DNA of 11,906 nucleotides from Candidatus Altarchaeota archaeon (GCA_016935655.1 JAFGQM010000091.1:1-11906); one strand, 5' to 3'; counted from the stretch's first letter, positions 1 through 7,474 are shown. Notes: generated from the sequence alone by a model not told the origin. Made by a program: numbers and translations.

Positions 1-20
1 CAAATCTTGCTTTCAGCATA

Positions 21-1109
21 TCATCTCTCCCTCTCGCCTGCTATGAACTCCTCCACCATCTGCTTGCAAACGGTATCAGGATACTGGATAGGCGGACTTT
101 TCATGAAGTATGAGGAAGGTGATGTCAACGCACCGCCTACCCCCCTGTCCAAAGCGAGTTTTGCGCATCTTATGGCATCCACCATCACTCCTGCTGAGTT
201 GGGGGAATCCTCCACGGAAAGCCTGAGCTCAAGGGTCAGGGGGATGTCGCCGAATTTGCGGCCCTCCATCCTGATAAAACAGACCTTGTTGTCCTTGAGC
301 CACGGAATATAATCGGAAGGCCCTATGTGTATGTCATCAGGTGACATTGGGGTGGGGAGCTGCGACTGGACACTCTGGGTTTTGCTTATTTTCTTGCTCT
401 TCAGTCTTGACCGCTCCAGCATATTGAGGAAATCGGTATTGCCGCCCACGTTAAGTTGATAAGTGTGGTCCAGTTTGACGCCCCTGTCAACAAATAGCTT
501 GGCCAGGGTCCTATGGACTATCGTGGCGCCTACCTGGCTTTTTATATCATCCCCTATTATAGGCACTTTCTTTTCCTCGAATCTCTTGGACCATACGGCA
601 TTTGATGCTATGAAAACGGGCATCGCATTTATGAACGCCACATCGGCATCCAAACAGGCATTAGCATAATACCTTGCAGCTTCCTCGCTGCCGACGGGCA
701 GATAGGAGATGCAGACCTCTGCTCCGCTGTTGGTCAGCTCGTCCACGACGTCGATCGGCTTCTGCTTTCCGTCCACTAGGAACTTTTCTTTTGCAGTGTC
801 ACCGACCCCGTCAAGAACCGGGCCTTTTTTTACTTCTATCCCCAGTTTTGGGACATCGCTGAATTTTTTGGTGCAGTTGGGTTGCGAAAAGATGGCCTCT
901 GAAAGGTCCTTGCCCACTTTCCTGCCGTCGACATCCACGGCAGAGACGAATTTTATGTCGCTGATCTTATAACCGCCCAGAACATTGTGCATCAGGCCAG
1001 GGACTGTCTCATCTGTCCCCCCGACCTCCTTGTAATACTCAGTACCCTGGATTAGGGAGGACGCACAATTCCCCACACCAACAATAGCGACTTTTATTTT
1101 ATTAGCCAT
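21..1109 (-). CDS. ino1: inositol-1-phosphate synthase (archaeal/actinobacterial type)
   Basis: NAD-dependent L-myo-inositol-1-phosphate synthase, which isomerises glucose 6-phosphate to inositol 1-phosphate in the cytoplasm. In archaea the product feeds archaetidylinositol lipids and, in some species, di-inositol phosphate solutes. The 362-residue protein has an N-terminal Rossmann motif (GVGNCAS, residues 11-17), the [10 protein letters not shown] segment (135-144), the family-defining [11 protein letters not shown] (187-197), [14 protein letters not shown] (218-231), a lysine-rich active-site stretch (237-243) and DSPNSAGV (301-308). These blocks match, from memory, the Mycobacterium tuberculosis and Archaeoglobus enzymes in order and overall length. 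The ATG at 1109 is chosen because the family starts just before this Rossmann strand. The frame stays open to a TTG at 1214, but that extension would translate through the TATA box and the repeats. It is separated from lysA by 118 bases and probably has its own promoter. Function is near certain. Confidence 0.96.
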   Translation of the reverse strand: MANKIKVAIVGVGNCASSLIQGTEYYKEVGGTDETVPGLMHNVLGGYKISDIKFVSAVDVDGRKVGKDLSEAIFSQPNCTKKFSDVPKLGIEVKKGPVLDGVGDTAKEKFLVDGKQKPIDVVDELTNSGAEVCISYLPVGSEEAARYYANACLDADVAFINAMPVFIASNAVWSKRFEEKKVPIIGDDIKSQVGATIVHRTLAKLFVDRGVKLDHTYQLNVGGNTDFLNMLERSRLKSKKISKTQSVQSQLPTPMSPDDIHIGPSDYIPWLKDNKVCFIRMEGRKFGDIPLTLELRLSVEDSPNSAGVMVDAIRCAKLALDRGVGGALTSPSSYFMKSPPIQYPDTVCKQMVEEFIAGERER

Positions 1110-1132
1110 TTTCCCTATAGTTTTACAATGGT

Positions 1133-1144
1133 AAAATATAAAAA
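1133..1144 (-). promoter_or_regulatory. TATA box of ino1, nearly leaderless promoter
   Basis: Read on the minus strand this is TTTTTATATTTT. Its centre lies about 28 bases before the ino1 ATG at 1109, the usual TATA-to-start-site distance in archaea plus one to three bases. Transcription would therefore begin at or just before the start codon, giving a leaderless or nearly leaderless message. No Shine-Dalgarno sequence precedes the ATG, which fits. A second A/T-rich run (1151-1158) could be an alternative box but would give a longer leader. Confidence 0.6.
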
Positions 1145-1160
1145 TTGCAAATAAAAATTG

Positions 1161-1189
1161 GTAGTGTAACGACAAAAATGTAGTGTAAC
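1161..1189 (-). promoter_or_regulatory. tandem 10-bp direct repeat, candidate operator upstream of ino1
   Basis: The decamer GTTACACTAC (minus-strand reading) occurs perfectly at 1180-1189 and again at 1161-1170, start-to-start spacing 19 bp, roughly two helical turns. Both copies lie upstream of the TATA box, about 50-80 bases before the inferred start site, a position more typical of an activator site than of a blocking repressor. I saw no further copy in the window. The binding protein is unknown. Confidence 0.5.
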
Positions 1190-1203
1190 CCCGCTTGTTA
1201 TAG

Positions 1204-1228
1204 GTTTTCCACAAAGTTTAGGGAAAAC
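1204..1228 (-). terminator. possible hairpin at the end of lysA
   Basis: A perfect 7-bp inverted repeat (GTTTTCC at 1204-1210, GGAAAAC at 1222-1228) with an 11-base loop overlaps the lysA stop codon. It could mark the 3' end of the lysine transcript before the ino1 promoter. It is A/T-rich and not followed by a T run on the minus strand, and archaeal termination depends mainly on T runs, so this is weak. Confidence 0.25.
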
Positions 1229-2469
1229 TAGGATATCTGGCCCCTTAATAGGTCGTCGAAACCCCCTCTTTCCCTTACCAGCCTTGACTTTCCGCCCTTG
1301 GTCAAAACCTCGGCGGGTCTTGGCCTCGAGTTGTATTCGGAAGCCATGGAGAAACCATAAGCGCCAGCGTTACATATTGCTAAAACATCCCCGACACGCG
1401 CCTCCGGAATGTCACGGTCAACTGGGTCCTCCCTGTCCCTAGTCATCACATCCCCCGATTCACACACATTACCGGCAACTATGACTCTCTCTTTCTTACC
1501 ACTGACATTGCTAGCGTTGATTATCTCATGATAAGAGCCGTAGATACTTGGTCTTATGAGCTGGTTAAACCCTGTGTCAGTACCTATGAATTTGTGCTTT
1601 GGCGTTTCTTTGATTGTGTTCACTACTGTCAATAGGAAACCCGATTGGCCGACAAGATATCTCCCAGGTTCAAACATAATCGTAAGCTGCCTGCCATAAT
1701 CGTCACAAAACCTTGTGAACAGGTCCGATACGTCCTTGCCGAATTTTTTCATGTCAATCTCCTTCTCACCCGGCTTGTAGGGTATGCCTATGCCTCCACC
1801 AAAGTCCATGAAGTCTATGTTCTTGAACTCCTTTGCAACATCCATGGTTATCTTCATTGCCTGCAGGTATATATCGACGTCTAGTATCCCCGAGCCTATA
1901 TGGCTATGCACCCCCACTATCCTTAGATTATGTTCCCTTGCGATTTTCTGGGCCTCGCCCACTTTGTCGAAATAGATGCCGAATTTGCTGTCGGGCCCGC
2001 CGGTTATTATGTGTTTATGGTAGCCGGCTCCAACATCCGGGTTTATCCTTACAGAGACTTTAGTACCCGGGAATAGTCTACCGTATCTCTCAAGCTGGTT
2101 TAAGGAATCTATATTGACGAGTACCCTGTTTTTTACTGCGAACTCCATCTCGTCGTTCCTGGTGTTGTTGCCTGTGAATACTATATCCTCAGGCTTAAAC
2201 CCCAGCTTAAGGGCAAGGTGTATCTCACCGGGACTGACTGCATCAATCCCGCATCCGAGTTCCTTCAGCATCTTCAGTATCGCAAGATTGGAGTTGGCCT
2301 TGCACGCATAGAGGATTTTCTTTTTCGGGTAGTCTATGGACGAGTAGAGATTATTATACCTTTCCCTGATCACCTCTTCCTCGTAGACGTATAAAGGGCT
2401 TTCATACTTCGCTACCAAATCCTCGGCCGATACGCCGCCCAAAAATAATTTGTTGTTCTTTGCTTCCAT
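1228..2469 (-). CDS. lysA: diaminopimelate decarboxylase
   Basis: PLP-dependent enzyme that decarboxylates meso-diaminopimelate to L-lysine, the last step of the pathway encoded by the genes upstream. The 413 residues show the fold-III TIM-barrel signature: the PLP lysine in YACKANSNL (K57), the phosphate/ring-contact motif HSHIGSG (188-194), the glycine-rich FGGGIGIPY (223-231), EPGRYLVG (267-274), the catalytic cysteine in CESGD (C336) and the C-terminal YGFSMASEYNSR (371-382). Length is normal for the family. The ATG directly follows the TGA of dapF with no gap, and a short GAGGT (2474-2478) 4 bases upstream inside dapF may help re-initiation. This suggests coupled translation. The CESGD motif together with the pathway context favours LysA over related arginine or ornithine decarboxylases. 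Confidence 0.96.
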   Translation of the reverse strand: MEAKNNKLFLGGVSAEDLVAKYESPLYVYEEEVIRERYNNLYSSIDYPKKKILYACKANSNLAILKMLKELGCGIDAVSPGEIHLALKLGFKPEDIVFTGNNTRNDEMEFAVKNRVLVNIDSLNQLERYGRLFPGTKVSVRINPDVGAGYHKHIITGGPDSKFGIYFDKVGEAQKIAREHNLRIVGVHSHIGSGILDVDIYLQAMKITMDVAKEFKNIDFMDFGGGIGIPYKPGEKEIDMKKFGKDVSDLFTRFCDDYGRQLTIMFEPGRYLVGQSGFLLTVVNTIKETPKHKFIGTDTGFNQLIRPSIYGSYHEIINASNVSGKKERVIVAGNVCESGDVMTRDREDPVDRDIPEARVGDVLAICNAGAYGFSMASEYNSRPRPAEVLTKGGKSRLVRERGGFDDLLRGQIS

Positions 2470-3297
2470 TCAAACCTCGAGTTCCCCTTTGAACACTTCT
2501 TCTGCTGGACCGGTCATAAAAACCCTGTTGTCATCGCGCCAGTCTACCTCCAACACCCCGCCGGGCAGATGAACCCTGGCCTTTCTATGGGTTTTCCCGT
2601 TTAAAAAAGAGGCCACGAGTGATGCGCATGCGCCCGTCCCACAGGCCATGGTCTCCCCCACCCCCCTTTCCCAAACCCTAATCCTCAATTCATCCTTATT
2701 GAGCACTTCGACAAACTCTACGTTGGTCTTTTGGGGAAACAAGTTATTGTTCTCCACTTCTCTCCCCACGGCTTCTACCGGGTAGCTGCCTATGTCTTCC
2801 ACAAAAAGTACTGCGTGCGGGTTCCCCATCGAAACAGCTGTTATGCTTATGTTCCTGTCTTTCAATGCCAAGGGCTCATTTAATACCTTATCCGAATCCT
2901 TGCCCATCAAGGGGATGTCCCTTCTGGCAAGTTTCGGCATGCCCATGTCAACCCTTACAAGCCCATTTAAGACTTCCGGTCTTATTATGCCTGCAAGAGT
3001 CTCCACTGTCAAAGACTTCTGTTTCACCAGGCCATGGTCATATAGATACTTGGCAAAACATCTGATACCGTTTCCGCACATCTCCGCCTCCGAGCCATCG
3101 GCGTTGAATATCCTCATCCTAGAGTCTGCTTTAGAGGATTTTAGAATCAGGATTAGACCGTCTGCGCCTATCCCAAACCTCCTATGGCAAAGTCTTCTAG
3201 CGGCCTCAGGTATGTCAGAAAAGGGAACCGAAGACCTGCAATCGACAAGGATAAAATCGTTCCCCGTCCCGTGCATCTTAGTAAATCCTACGGTCAT
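2470..3297 (-). CDS. dapF: diaminopimelate epimerase
   Basis: Cofactor-independent epimerase that converts LL-diaminopimelate to meso-diaminopimelate using a pair of cysteines as acid and base. The 275-residue protein has the N-terminal KMHGTGNDF (7-15), the first catalytic cysteine in NADGSEAEMCGNGIRC (C74), the GNPHAV block (158-163) and the second catalytic cysteine in ERGVGETMACGTGAC (C219). Both cysteines are intact and the length is standard. Its ATG overlaps the dapL TGA as ATGA. A good Shine-Dalgarno sequence, AAGGAG at 3306-3311, lies 8 bases upstream within dapL and supports this start. It sits between the gene making its substrate (dapL) and the gene using its product (lysA), matching pathway order. 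Confidence 0.97.
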   Translation of the reverse strand: MTVGFTKMHGTGNDFILVDCRSSVPFSDIPEAARRLCHRRFGIGADGLILILKSSKADSRMRIFNADGSEAEMCGNGIRCFAKYLYDHGLVKQKSLTVETLAGIIRPEVLNGLVRVDMGMPKLARRDIPLMGKDSDKVLNEPLALKDRNISITAVSMGNPHAVLFVEDIGSYPVEAVGREVENNNLFPQKTNVEFVEVLNKDELRIRVWERGVGETMACGTGACASLVASFLNGKTHRKARVHLPGGVLEVDWRDDNRVFMTGPAEEVFKGELEV

Positions 3298-4457
3298 ACT
3301 TCCAGCTCCTTTATCCTACGGGCGGCCTCCTTTATCCGCCCAGTGGATGAGGTAATCGACGCCCGGAAGTAACCTTCGCCATGCTGCCCGAAAGCTGTTC
3401 CCGGTGTTACTACCACTCCCGTCTCATCCAAAAGCTTGTTGACGAAAGCCACGGAGGTCATGCCGCTTGGTACCTTCGCCCAGATGTAGAAAGTCGCCTT
3501 AGGCTTTTTTACCGGTATGCCTGCTTCGTTCAAAGCCCCGACGATGGCTGCCATGCGCTTGTCGTATTCCGGCATAGCCGGAGCCCCCCTATAATTTCTT
3601 AATGCATAGACTCCTGCAATCTGAATCGCCTCGAAGACCCCCGAATCGAGGTTCTCCTTGACCTTGGACAACCCCTTTATTATCCCGGGGTTGCCGTATG
3701 CCACTCCAAGCCTCCACCCAGTCATGTTATACGTCTTGGAAAATGAGTGGAATTCCACTCCCACATCCATAGCACCCTCGGTTTCCAGGAAGGACATGGG
3801 TTTATAGCCGTCGTAAGATATCTCACTGTATGCATTGTCTGACAAGATTATCAGATTGTTCTCAAGGGCAAAGTCCACCAAAGACTTATAAAACTCCTTG
3901 TCCGCCACTGCTGCTGTAGGATTATTCGGATAGTTAACGTACATCATCCTCGCCTTTTTAGCGGTTGCTTTGTCTATCGAGTCCAAGTCCGGTAGGAACC
4001 CGTTTTCTTCCTTTAGAGGGATAGTTACTGGCACCCCACCGCTCAAAAGCACGCCCCCGTTCTTGTAACCCGGATATGCGGGGTCGGGGACCAACACCCT
4101 GTCCCCAGAGTTCACAAATGCTCGCGCGATGTTGCACAATCCTTCCTTTGATCCCGTGAGCGCCTGTACCTCGGAATCGGGATCAAGGGTTATTCCAAAC
4201 CTCTTCTTGCTCCACTCGGACCACGCCCCCCTGAAATCCTTCCTGCCGGCATCCATGGGGTACCTATGGGTGGAGGAATCGTCGATGGCCGTCTTCATGG
4301 CATCGAGAATCCCGCGGGGGGTAGGCAAGTCAGGATCCCCTATCCCAAGGTCGACGATGTCCTTGCCCTCGGCTATCTTCTGCCTTTTCTTCTTCGTGAT
4401 CTCCGCGAAGGGGTACGGAGGTATCTTAGCGAGGTTGTCTGAGTATCTTACATCCAT
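3294..4457 (-). CDS. dapL: LL-diaminopimelate aminotransferase
   Basis: Fold-I PLP aminotransferase. From context it converts tetrahydrodipicolinate directly to LL-diaminopimelate with glutamate as amino donor, replacing the DapD/DapC/DapE steps. The 387 residues include the N-terminal IPPYPFAEI (12-20), LGIGDPDLPTP (37-47), the TGSKEG phosphate loop (101-106), YPNNPT (176-181), DNAY (207-210), the Schiff-base lysine in SFSKTYNMTGWRLG (K241) and the C-terminal GEGYFRAS (360-367) holding the substrate-carboxylate arginine. The sequence looks closest, from memory, to the DapL type found in many bacteria, and its N-terminus is shorter than in the plant enzyme. Sequence alone could also fit a general class I aminotransferase. 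Its place between dapB and dapF, and the absence of dapD, dapC or dapE here, support DapL. There is an 8-base gap after dapB and no clear Shine-Dalgarno sequence. Confidence 0.9.
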   Translation of the reverse strand: MDVRYSDNLAKIPPYPFAEITKKKRQKIAEGKDIVDLGIGDPDLPTPRGILDAMKTAIDDSSTHRYPMDAGRKDFRGAWSEWSKKRFGITLDPDSEVQALTGSKEGLCNIARAFVNSGDRVLVPDPAYPGYKNGGVLLSGGVPVTIPLKEENGFLPDLDSIDKATAKKARMMYVNYPNNPTAAVADKEFYKSLVDFALENNLIILSDNAYSEISYDGYKPMSFLETEGAMDVGVEFHSFSKTYNMTGWRLGVAYGNPGIIKGLSKVKENLDSGVFEAIQIAGVYALRNYRGAPAMPEYDKRMAAIVGALNEAGIPVKKPKATFYIWAKVPSGMTSVAFVNKLLDETGVVVTPGTAFGQHGEGYFRASITSSTGRIKEAARRIKELEV

Positions 4458-4465
4458 TTTGAGTG

Positions 4466-5287
4466 TTATTTTAGGTTTAGGACATCAAACATCCCGTATA
4501 TGCCGGGCTTCTGGTCCACCAACCATTTGATGGATGTCAAACATCCGTAGGCGAATGCATCCCTGGAATGCGCTTGATGCTTTATCTCAAGACGTTCGCC
4601 AAGGTTTGAAAACAAGACTGTATGGTCCCCTACTATGTCTCCTGCGCGCACAGAGTGTATGCCTATCTGCTTTCTATCCCTCTCCCCCACCAGACCTTTC
4701 CGCCCGTATACCGCCACAGCATCAAGGTTGCTTTTCCTAGCTTCTGCAATAAGCTCTGCCAACCTCTTGGCGGTCCCCGATGGGGCATCGGCCTTAAATC
4801 TGTGATGCGCCTCTATCAATTCGACGTCAAAATCCCGCAAGACAGCCGCCGCATCTGCAGCCAGCTTGAAAAAGAAGTTGACAGCTATCGAGAAATTCGG
4901 GGCTATGATTGCTCTTACCCTAGCCTTTTGGACAGCGTCCCTTATCTCTGCCTTTTGTTTTCCATTTAACCCGGTGGTCCCCACCACAAGGCTGATGCCG
5001 TTCCGCGCCGCGATCTTCACATTCTCCACACAGGCCTGCGGAGTCGTAAAGTCGACTAGGACCTCTGGCTTTCTTAGCTTCAGCTCTTGCTCTATTCTCT
5101 CGGCCCCGACAACTTGCACGCCAATCCGGCCCATACCCAAGACCTCTCCTATATCCTTGCCGGCAGAAGGGCTATTCGGTGCGTCTACAGCTGCAACTAC
5201 CTTGAGATCTTTTGACTCGTGTGCCCTCCTCAAAACTTGACCGGCCATTCGACCACATGCGCCGCTTACAGCAATTTTGATGGTCAT
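4466..5287 (-). CDS. dapB: 4-hydroxy-tetrahydrodipicolinate reductase
   Basis: NAD(P)H-dependent reductase that turns the DapA product, hydroxytetrahydrodipicolinate, into tetrahydrodipicolinate, the DapL substrate. The 273-residue protein begins with the nucleotide-binding GACGRMAGQ (9-17). It continues with VDFTTPQA (78-85), VVGTTGL (101-107) and APNFSIAVN (129-137), then the catalytic signature EAHHRFKADAPSGTA (159-173) with the proton-donor histidine and lysine (H161, K165 by alignment with the E. coli enzyme), and ends with HSVRAGDIVGDH (211-222). All key residues are present and the length is normal. It starts 5 bases after the dapA stop. No strong Shine-Dalgarno sequence is visible, so it probably depends on translation of dapA. 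Confidence 0.97.
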   Translation of the reverse strand: MTIKIAVSGACGRMAGQVLRRAHESKDLKVVAAVDAPNSPSAGKDIGEVLGMGRIGVQVVGAERIEQELKLRKPEVLVDFTTPQACVENVKIAARNGISLVVGTTGLNGKQKAEIRDAVQKARVRAIIAPNFSIAVNFFFKLAADAAAVLRDFDVELIEAHHRFKADAPSGTAKRLAELIAEARKSNLDAVAVYGRKGLVGERDRKQIGIHSVRAGDIVGDHTVLFSNLGERLEIKHQAHSRDAFAYGCLTSIKWLVDQKPGIYGMFDVLNLK

Positions 5288-5292
5288 TATGG

Positions 5293-6177
5293 TTATAAGA
5301 GACCCAAATCCAGAAGAACCTTCTCCAACTGGATCTTACTTTTCTCGTTAATCTGTACCAAGGGGAGCCTTGGTTTACCGGCTGCAAGACCCATCATATT
5401 CATGGCCTCCTTTATAGGGGAGGGGTTGGTCTCGATGAATATCACCCCAAACAGGTCTAGATACTTGTAATGGATGTTCCTCGAAGCATCCACATTTCCC
5501 TCCAGATACTTATGAGTCATCTCTGCCACTGCGTCTGGAGCGACATTGGAGGCAACAGATATGACTCCATGGGCCCCTAGACATAGCATGGCGTAAGTCC
5601 AGCTGTCCTCACCAGATAGCATTGTAAAGCCCTCTGGAGCCTTACGTATTATCTCCATTATCTGGTCCATGTTGCAACTGGCTTCCTTGACCCCGACAAT
5701 GTTATCAAACTCCGCTAATTTTAAGACTGTCGCCGCATCGATATTTCTGCCAGTCCTAGAAGGGACATTGTAGATGATTATCGGTATGTCCACCTCTTCA
5801 GAAAGCTTCTTGTAATGTTGGTAAAGGCCCTCCTGGGTAGGCTTGTTGTAGTAAGGCGTTATGACTAGCGCCGCATCCGCACCGGCTTCCTCGGCAAACT
5901 TGGTATAATGAACTGCCTCTTGCGTATTGTTAGATCCTGTCCCTGCAATGACCCTGGCTTTTCCTTTGGCGTGCTTAACAGTTATCTCTATTAGTAACTC
6001 ATGTTCTTCTGGTGTGAGGGTCGGTGACTCACCAGTGGTCCCCACGGGGACCAAGCCGTCTATCCCCCTATCAAGCTGGAACTTTATGTTCTTTACCAGG
6101 CCCTTTTCGTCTATACTGTTCGCTTCATCGAACGGAGTAACCAAAGCGGTATACGCACCAGAGAAATCTAGTTCCAT
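5293..6177 (-). CDS. dapA: 4-hydroxy-tetrahydrodipicolinate synthase
   Basis: Class I aldolase-type enzyme that condenses pyruvate with aspartate semialdehyde, the committed step to lysine. The 294-residue TIM barrel has GTTGESPTL (46-54), GTGSNNT (79-85), PYYNKPTQEGLYQHY (108-122), the tyrosine and arginine of IIIYNVPSRTG (Y136, R141) and the Schiff-base lysine in IVGVKEAS (K164). The arginine and GTTGES motifs favour true DapA over N-acetylneuraminate lyase or keto-deoxy-gluconate aldolase relatives. Its ATG lies 2 bases after the stop of the DUF655 gene, and only a weak AGGGA precedes it, so it appears to be transcribed and probably translated with the information-processing genes upstream. 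Bacterial enzymes are often inhibited by lysine, but nothing here tells whether this one is. Confidence 0.96.
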   Translation of the reverse strand: MELDFSGAYTALVTPFDEANSIDEKGLVKNIKFQLDRGIDGLVPVGTTGESPTLTPEEHELLIEITVKHAKGKARVIAGTGSNNTQEAVHYTKFAEEAGADAALVITPYYNKPTQEGLYQHYKKLSEEVDIPIIIYNVPSRTGRNIDAATVLKLAEFDNIVGVKEASCNMDQIMEIIRKAPEGFTMLSGEDSWTYAMLCLGAHGVISVASNVAPDAVAEMTHKYLEGNVDASRNIHYKYLDLFGVIFIETNPSPIKEAMNMMGLAAGKPRLPLVQINEKSKIQLEKVLLDLGLL

Positions 6178-6179
6178 TT

Positions 6180-6767
6180 TTATTTTTCCCTGCCGAAGTC
6201 TGGAACGAACAGTCTATGTTCTACCTCACCCTGCATCTCCTCAATGATCCTGTCAGCCAGCAGTTTTGTAACATCAGGGAGGCCTTTGACTCTCTTGTCC
6301 AAATCGTCAAAACTCTTGAATGGCTCCTTCTCCCTCTCCTCAAGAATCTTCAACAACTGCTTTTTACCTATCTTGGGCAATAGCTCCAATTGATGGTGCT
6401 TTAAACTGATTGCCTTCGCCATGTTAAAGAAATCCACGAACTTTTTTTCATTGTCCTTCACAATCTCCTCCACGACGCCCGGCAGCTCGCTCTTGGCAGT
6501 AGAGGTAAGCTCAGTGTATTTCATCCGCCTCTTTATGGTCCTGACTTTGTCCCTCTCCCCCTCGCCAACATAAACTTTTTCCCGGGCCTTGAACGCCACG
6601 CCCTCTTTTGGCGTAGTCTCCAAAATGACAAAATATTCGCATCCGACCGTCTGAGCCACTGGATACCTCTTGTAAACCGGCAACGAGGTCATGCCCTCCG
6701 GTAGGTAATCTAGAATCCTGACATGCTCTTCCCTTATCTTCTCCTCATGCCTTTCATGTTTTCTCAT
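6180..6767 (-). CDS. DUF655 helix-hairpin-helix protein
   Basis: Archaeal DUF655 family protein of 195 residues whose precise role is not established. The N-terminal half is beta-rich and includes the family-like RILDYLPEG (17-25) and a PVAQTVG...YFVILE block (37-50). The C-terminal half has two helix-hairpin-helix segments, LLPKIGKKQLLKIL (129-142) and GLPDVTKLLADRIIEEM (162-178), which suggest nucleic-acid binding. The basic N-terminus and the link to RNA polymerase subunit F and L21e fit a role in transcription, RNA or ribosome biology (inference). The ATG at 6767 is preferred because it follows the rpo4 TAA by one base. An in-frame ATG at 6803 would add 12 residues and overlap rpo4 by 35 bases. 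The gene runs straight into dapA; in many archaea, as I recall, ksgA comes next instead. Confidence 0.88.
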   Translation of the reverse strand: MRKHERHEEKIREEHVRILDYLPEGMTSLPVYKRYPVAQTVGCEYFVILETTPKEGVAFKAREKVYVGEGERDKVRTIKRRMKYTELTSTAKSELPGVVEEIVKDNEKKFVDFFNMAKAISLKHHQLELLPKIGKKQLLKILEEREKEPFKSFDDLDKRVKGLPDVTKLLADRIIEEMQGEVEHRLFVPDFGREK

Positions 6768-6768
6768 T

Positions 6769-7104
6769 TTAACTGTATTTGGCAAGAATCTCGAGTATGG
6801 CATCTATCTGCTCTGTCTCCGGCTGCTTCCTCTCCTTTGAAAAAAGAGTCCTCAGCTCATCACGCGTCTTAGGCATGATGTTGATTATCTCCACAGATTT
6901 GGTCTCCTCTATGCCCTTTGCCATCAGGTCCTTTTGCAATGCCTCGGCATCCTTTAGGGAGACCTTTGATAGTTTTTCAGCATGCGCCAAAGCCTTTTTT
7001 TGCACGTAATCAAGCTCTTCTTTCTCCTTTGACAGATCCTTCAAGATCTTTTTTACCTCGACTAACGTTACCGGCTTCTCGTAGATGAATTCTTTTACGA
7101 TCAT
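6769..7104 (-). CDS. rpoF: DNA-directed RNA polymerase subunit Rpo4/F (Rpb4 family)
   Basis: Small stalk subunit of archaeal RNA polymerase, which pairs with Rpo7/E and helps open-complex formation and RNA capture. The 111-residue, mostly helical, charged protein matches the Rpb4 family in length and layout: an N-terminal strand region (residues 1-15), charged helices with VQKKALAHAEKLSKV (34-48), then IINIMPKTRDELRTLFSKE (73-91), the conserved segment that marks the family's HRDC-like part. Its position between L21e and DUF655 is diagnostic of archaea. The L21e stop lies 3 bases upstream, and a strong Shine-Dalgarno sequence (AAGGAG, 7114-7119) sits 9 bases before the ATG inside the L21e gene, giving this subunit its own ribosome entry. 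Confidence 0.92.
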   Translation of the reverse strand: MIVKEFIYEKPVTLVEVKKILKDLSKEKEELDYVQKKALAHAEKLSKVSLKDAEALQKDLMAKGIEETKSVEIINIMPKTRDELRTLFSKERKQPETEQIDAILEILAKYS

Positions 7105-7107
7105 TTT

Positions 7108-7395
7108 CTATTTCTCCTTTTTCAAATGTACGGGATGCACTACGACTGTTTTTTCTTTGTCCATGTCTTTTATAAGAACGTCATAGCAGTTCCCGTGCTT
7201 GGCGATTACCTCGCCAGATTTTCCCTGGAATCTCAGATGAGGCATGCCATCCTGGATGCTCGAATCTATGTCGATGACCACCTTATCGCCTATCTGGAAC
7301 TTCTTTAAAATGGCATTGACTGTAGTGCGCTCCCTATGTTTCCTCATCTGCTGTCGTGAATGACCGCCCCGATTTCCACGTACCCTTTTGACCAT
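7108..7395 (-). CDS. rpl21e: 50S ribosomal protein L21e
   Basis: Archaeal/eukaryotic large-subunit ribosomal protein eL21, 95 residues. It has the very basic N-terminus MVKRVRGNRGG, the helix region RERTTVNAILKKF, and the SH3-like barrel core QIGDKVVIDIDSS, MPHLRFQGKSGEV and VVVHPVHLKK at the end, all family hallmarks. I chose the ATG at 7395 because family members begin with M(V/T)KR. A TTG two codons upstream (7401) is in frame but not needed. It is the first gene of the minus-strand string, so its leader probably controls the polymerase subunit, DUF655 and perhaps the lysine genes. The 3' end uses TAG, three bases before rpoF. Confidence 0.95.
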   Translation of the reverse strand: MVKRVRGNRGGHSRQQMRKHRERTTVNAILKKFQIGDKVVIDIDSSIQDGMPHLRFQGKSGEVIAKHGNCYDVLIKDMDKEKTVVVHPVHLKKEK

Positions 7396-7399
7396 CTTC

Positions 7400-7440
7400 A
7401 AAAAACGACGTAATTCCTCTTAACTCTGTCAGAGCAAGAG
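7400..7440 (-). promoter_or_regulatory. leader hairpin plus T6 tract before L21e, possible attenuator
   Basis: On the minus strand, positions 7440-7417 form an imperfect hairpin: outer CTCTT/AAGAG (5 bp), a G opposite TT, inner CTCT/AGAG (4 bp) and loop GAC. Eleven bases later comes a run of six T (7405-7400), then GAAG and the L21e ATG. A hairpin and U run inside a ribosomal-protein leader could be a regulatory element, such as a protein-binding site or premature terminator. Function is inferred only from this arrangement. Confidence 0.35.
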
Positions 7441-7474
7441 AAAGCTGTACCTCCAATTTCAACTTAGAATTTTC

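Noticed and set aside
1..20. Another gene to the left of inositol-1-phosphate synthase
   Set aside because: Only 20 bases are available; no start, stop or motif can be assigned.
1110..1214. 35-residue N-terminal extension of inositol-1-phosphate synthase from a TTG at 1214
   Set aside because: It would run through the TATA box and both decamers, has no family counterpart, and the ATG at 1109 fits the known N-terminus.
2792..3355. 187-codon open frame on the plus strand
   Set aside because: It lies wholly antisense to dapF and the end of dapL, both of which have intact catalytic motifs; no recognisable domain.
5288..6182. Lysine riboswitch or leader controlling the dap genes
   Set aside because: Gaps in the dap block are only 2-8 bases, with no room for a riboswitch; none is seen upstream of L21e either.
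6768..6803. Upstream ATG of the DUF655 gene
   Set aside because: It would overlap the polymerase subunit gene by 35 bases; the ATG one base after that gene's stop matches operon spacing and family length better.
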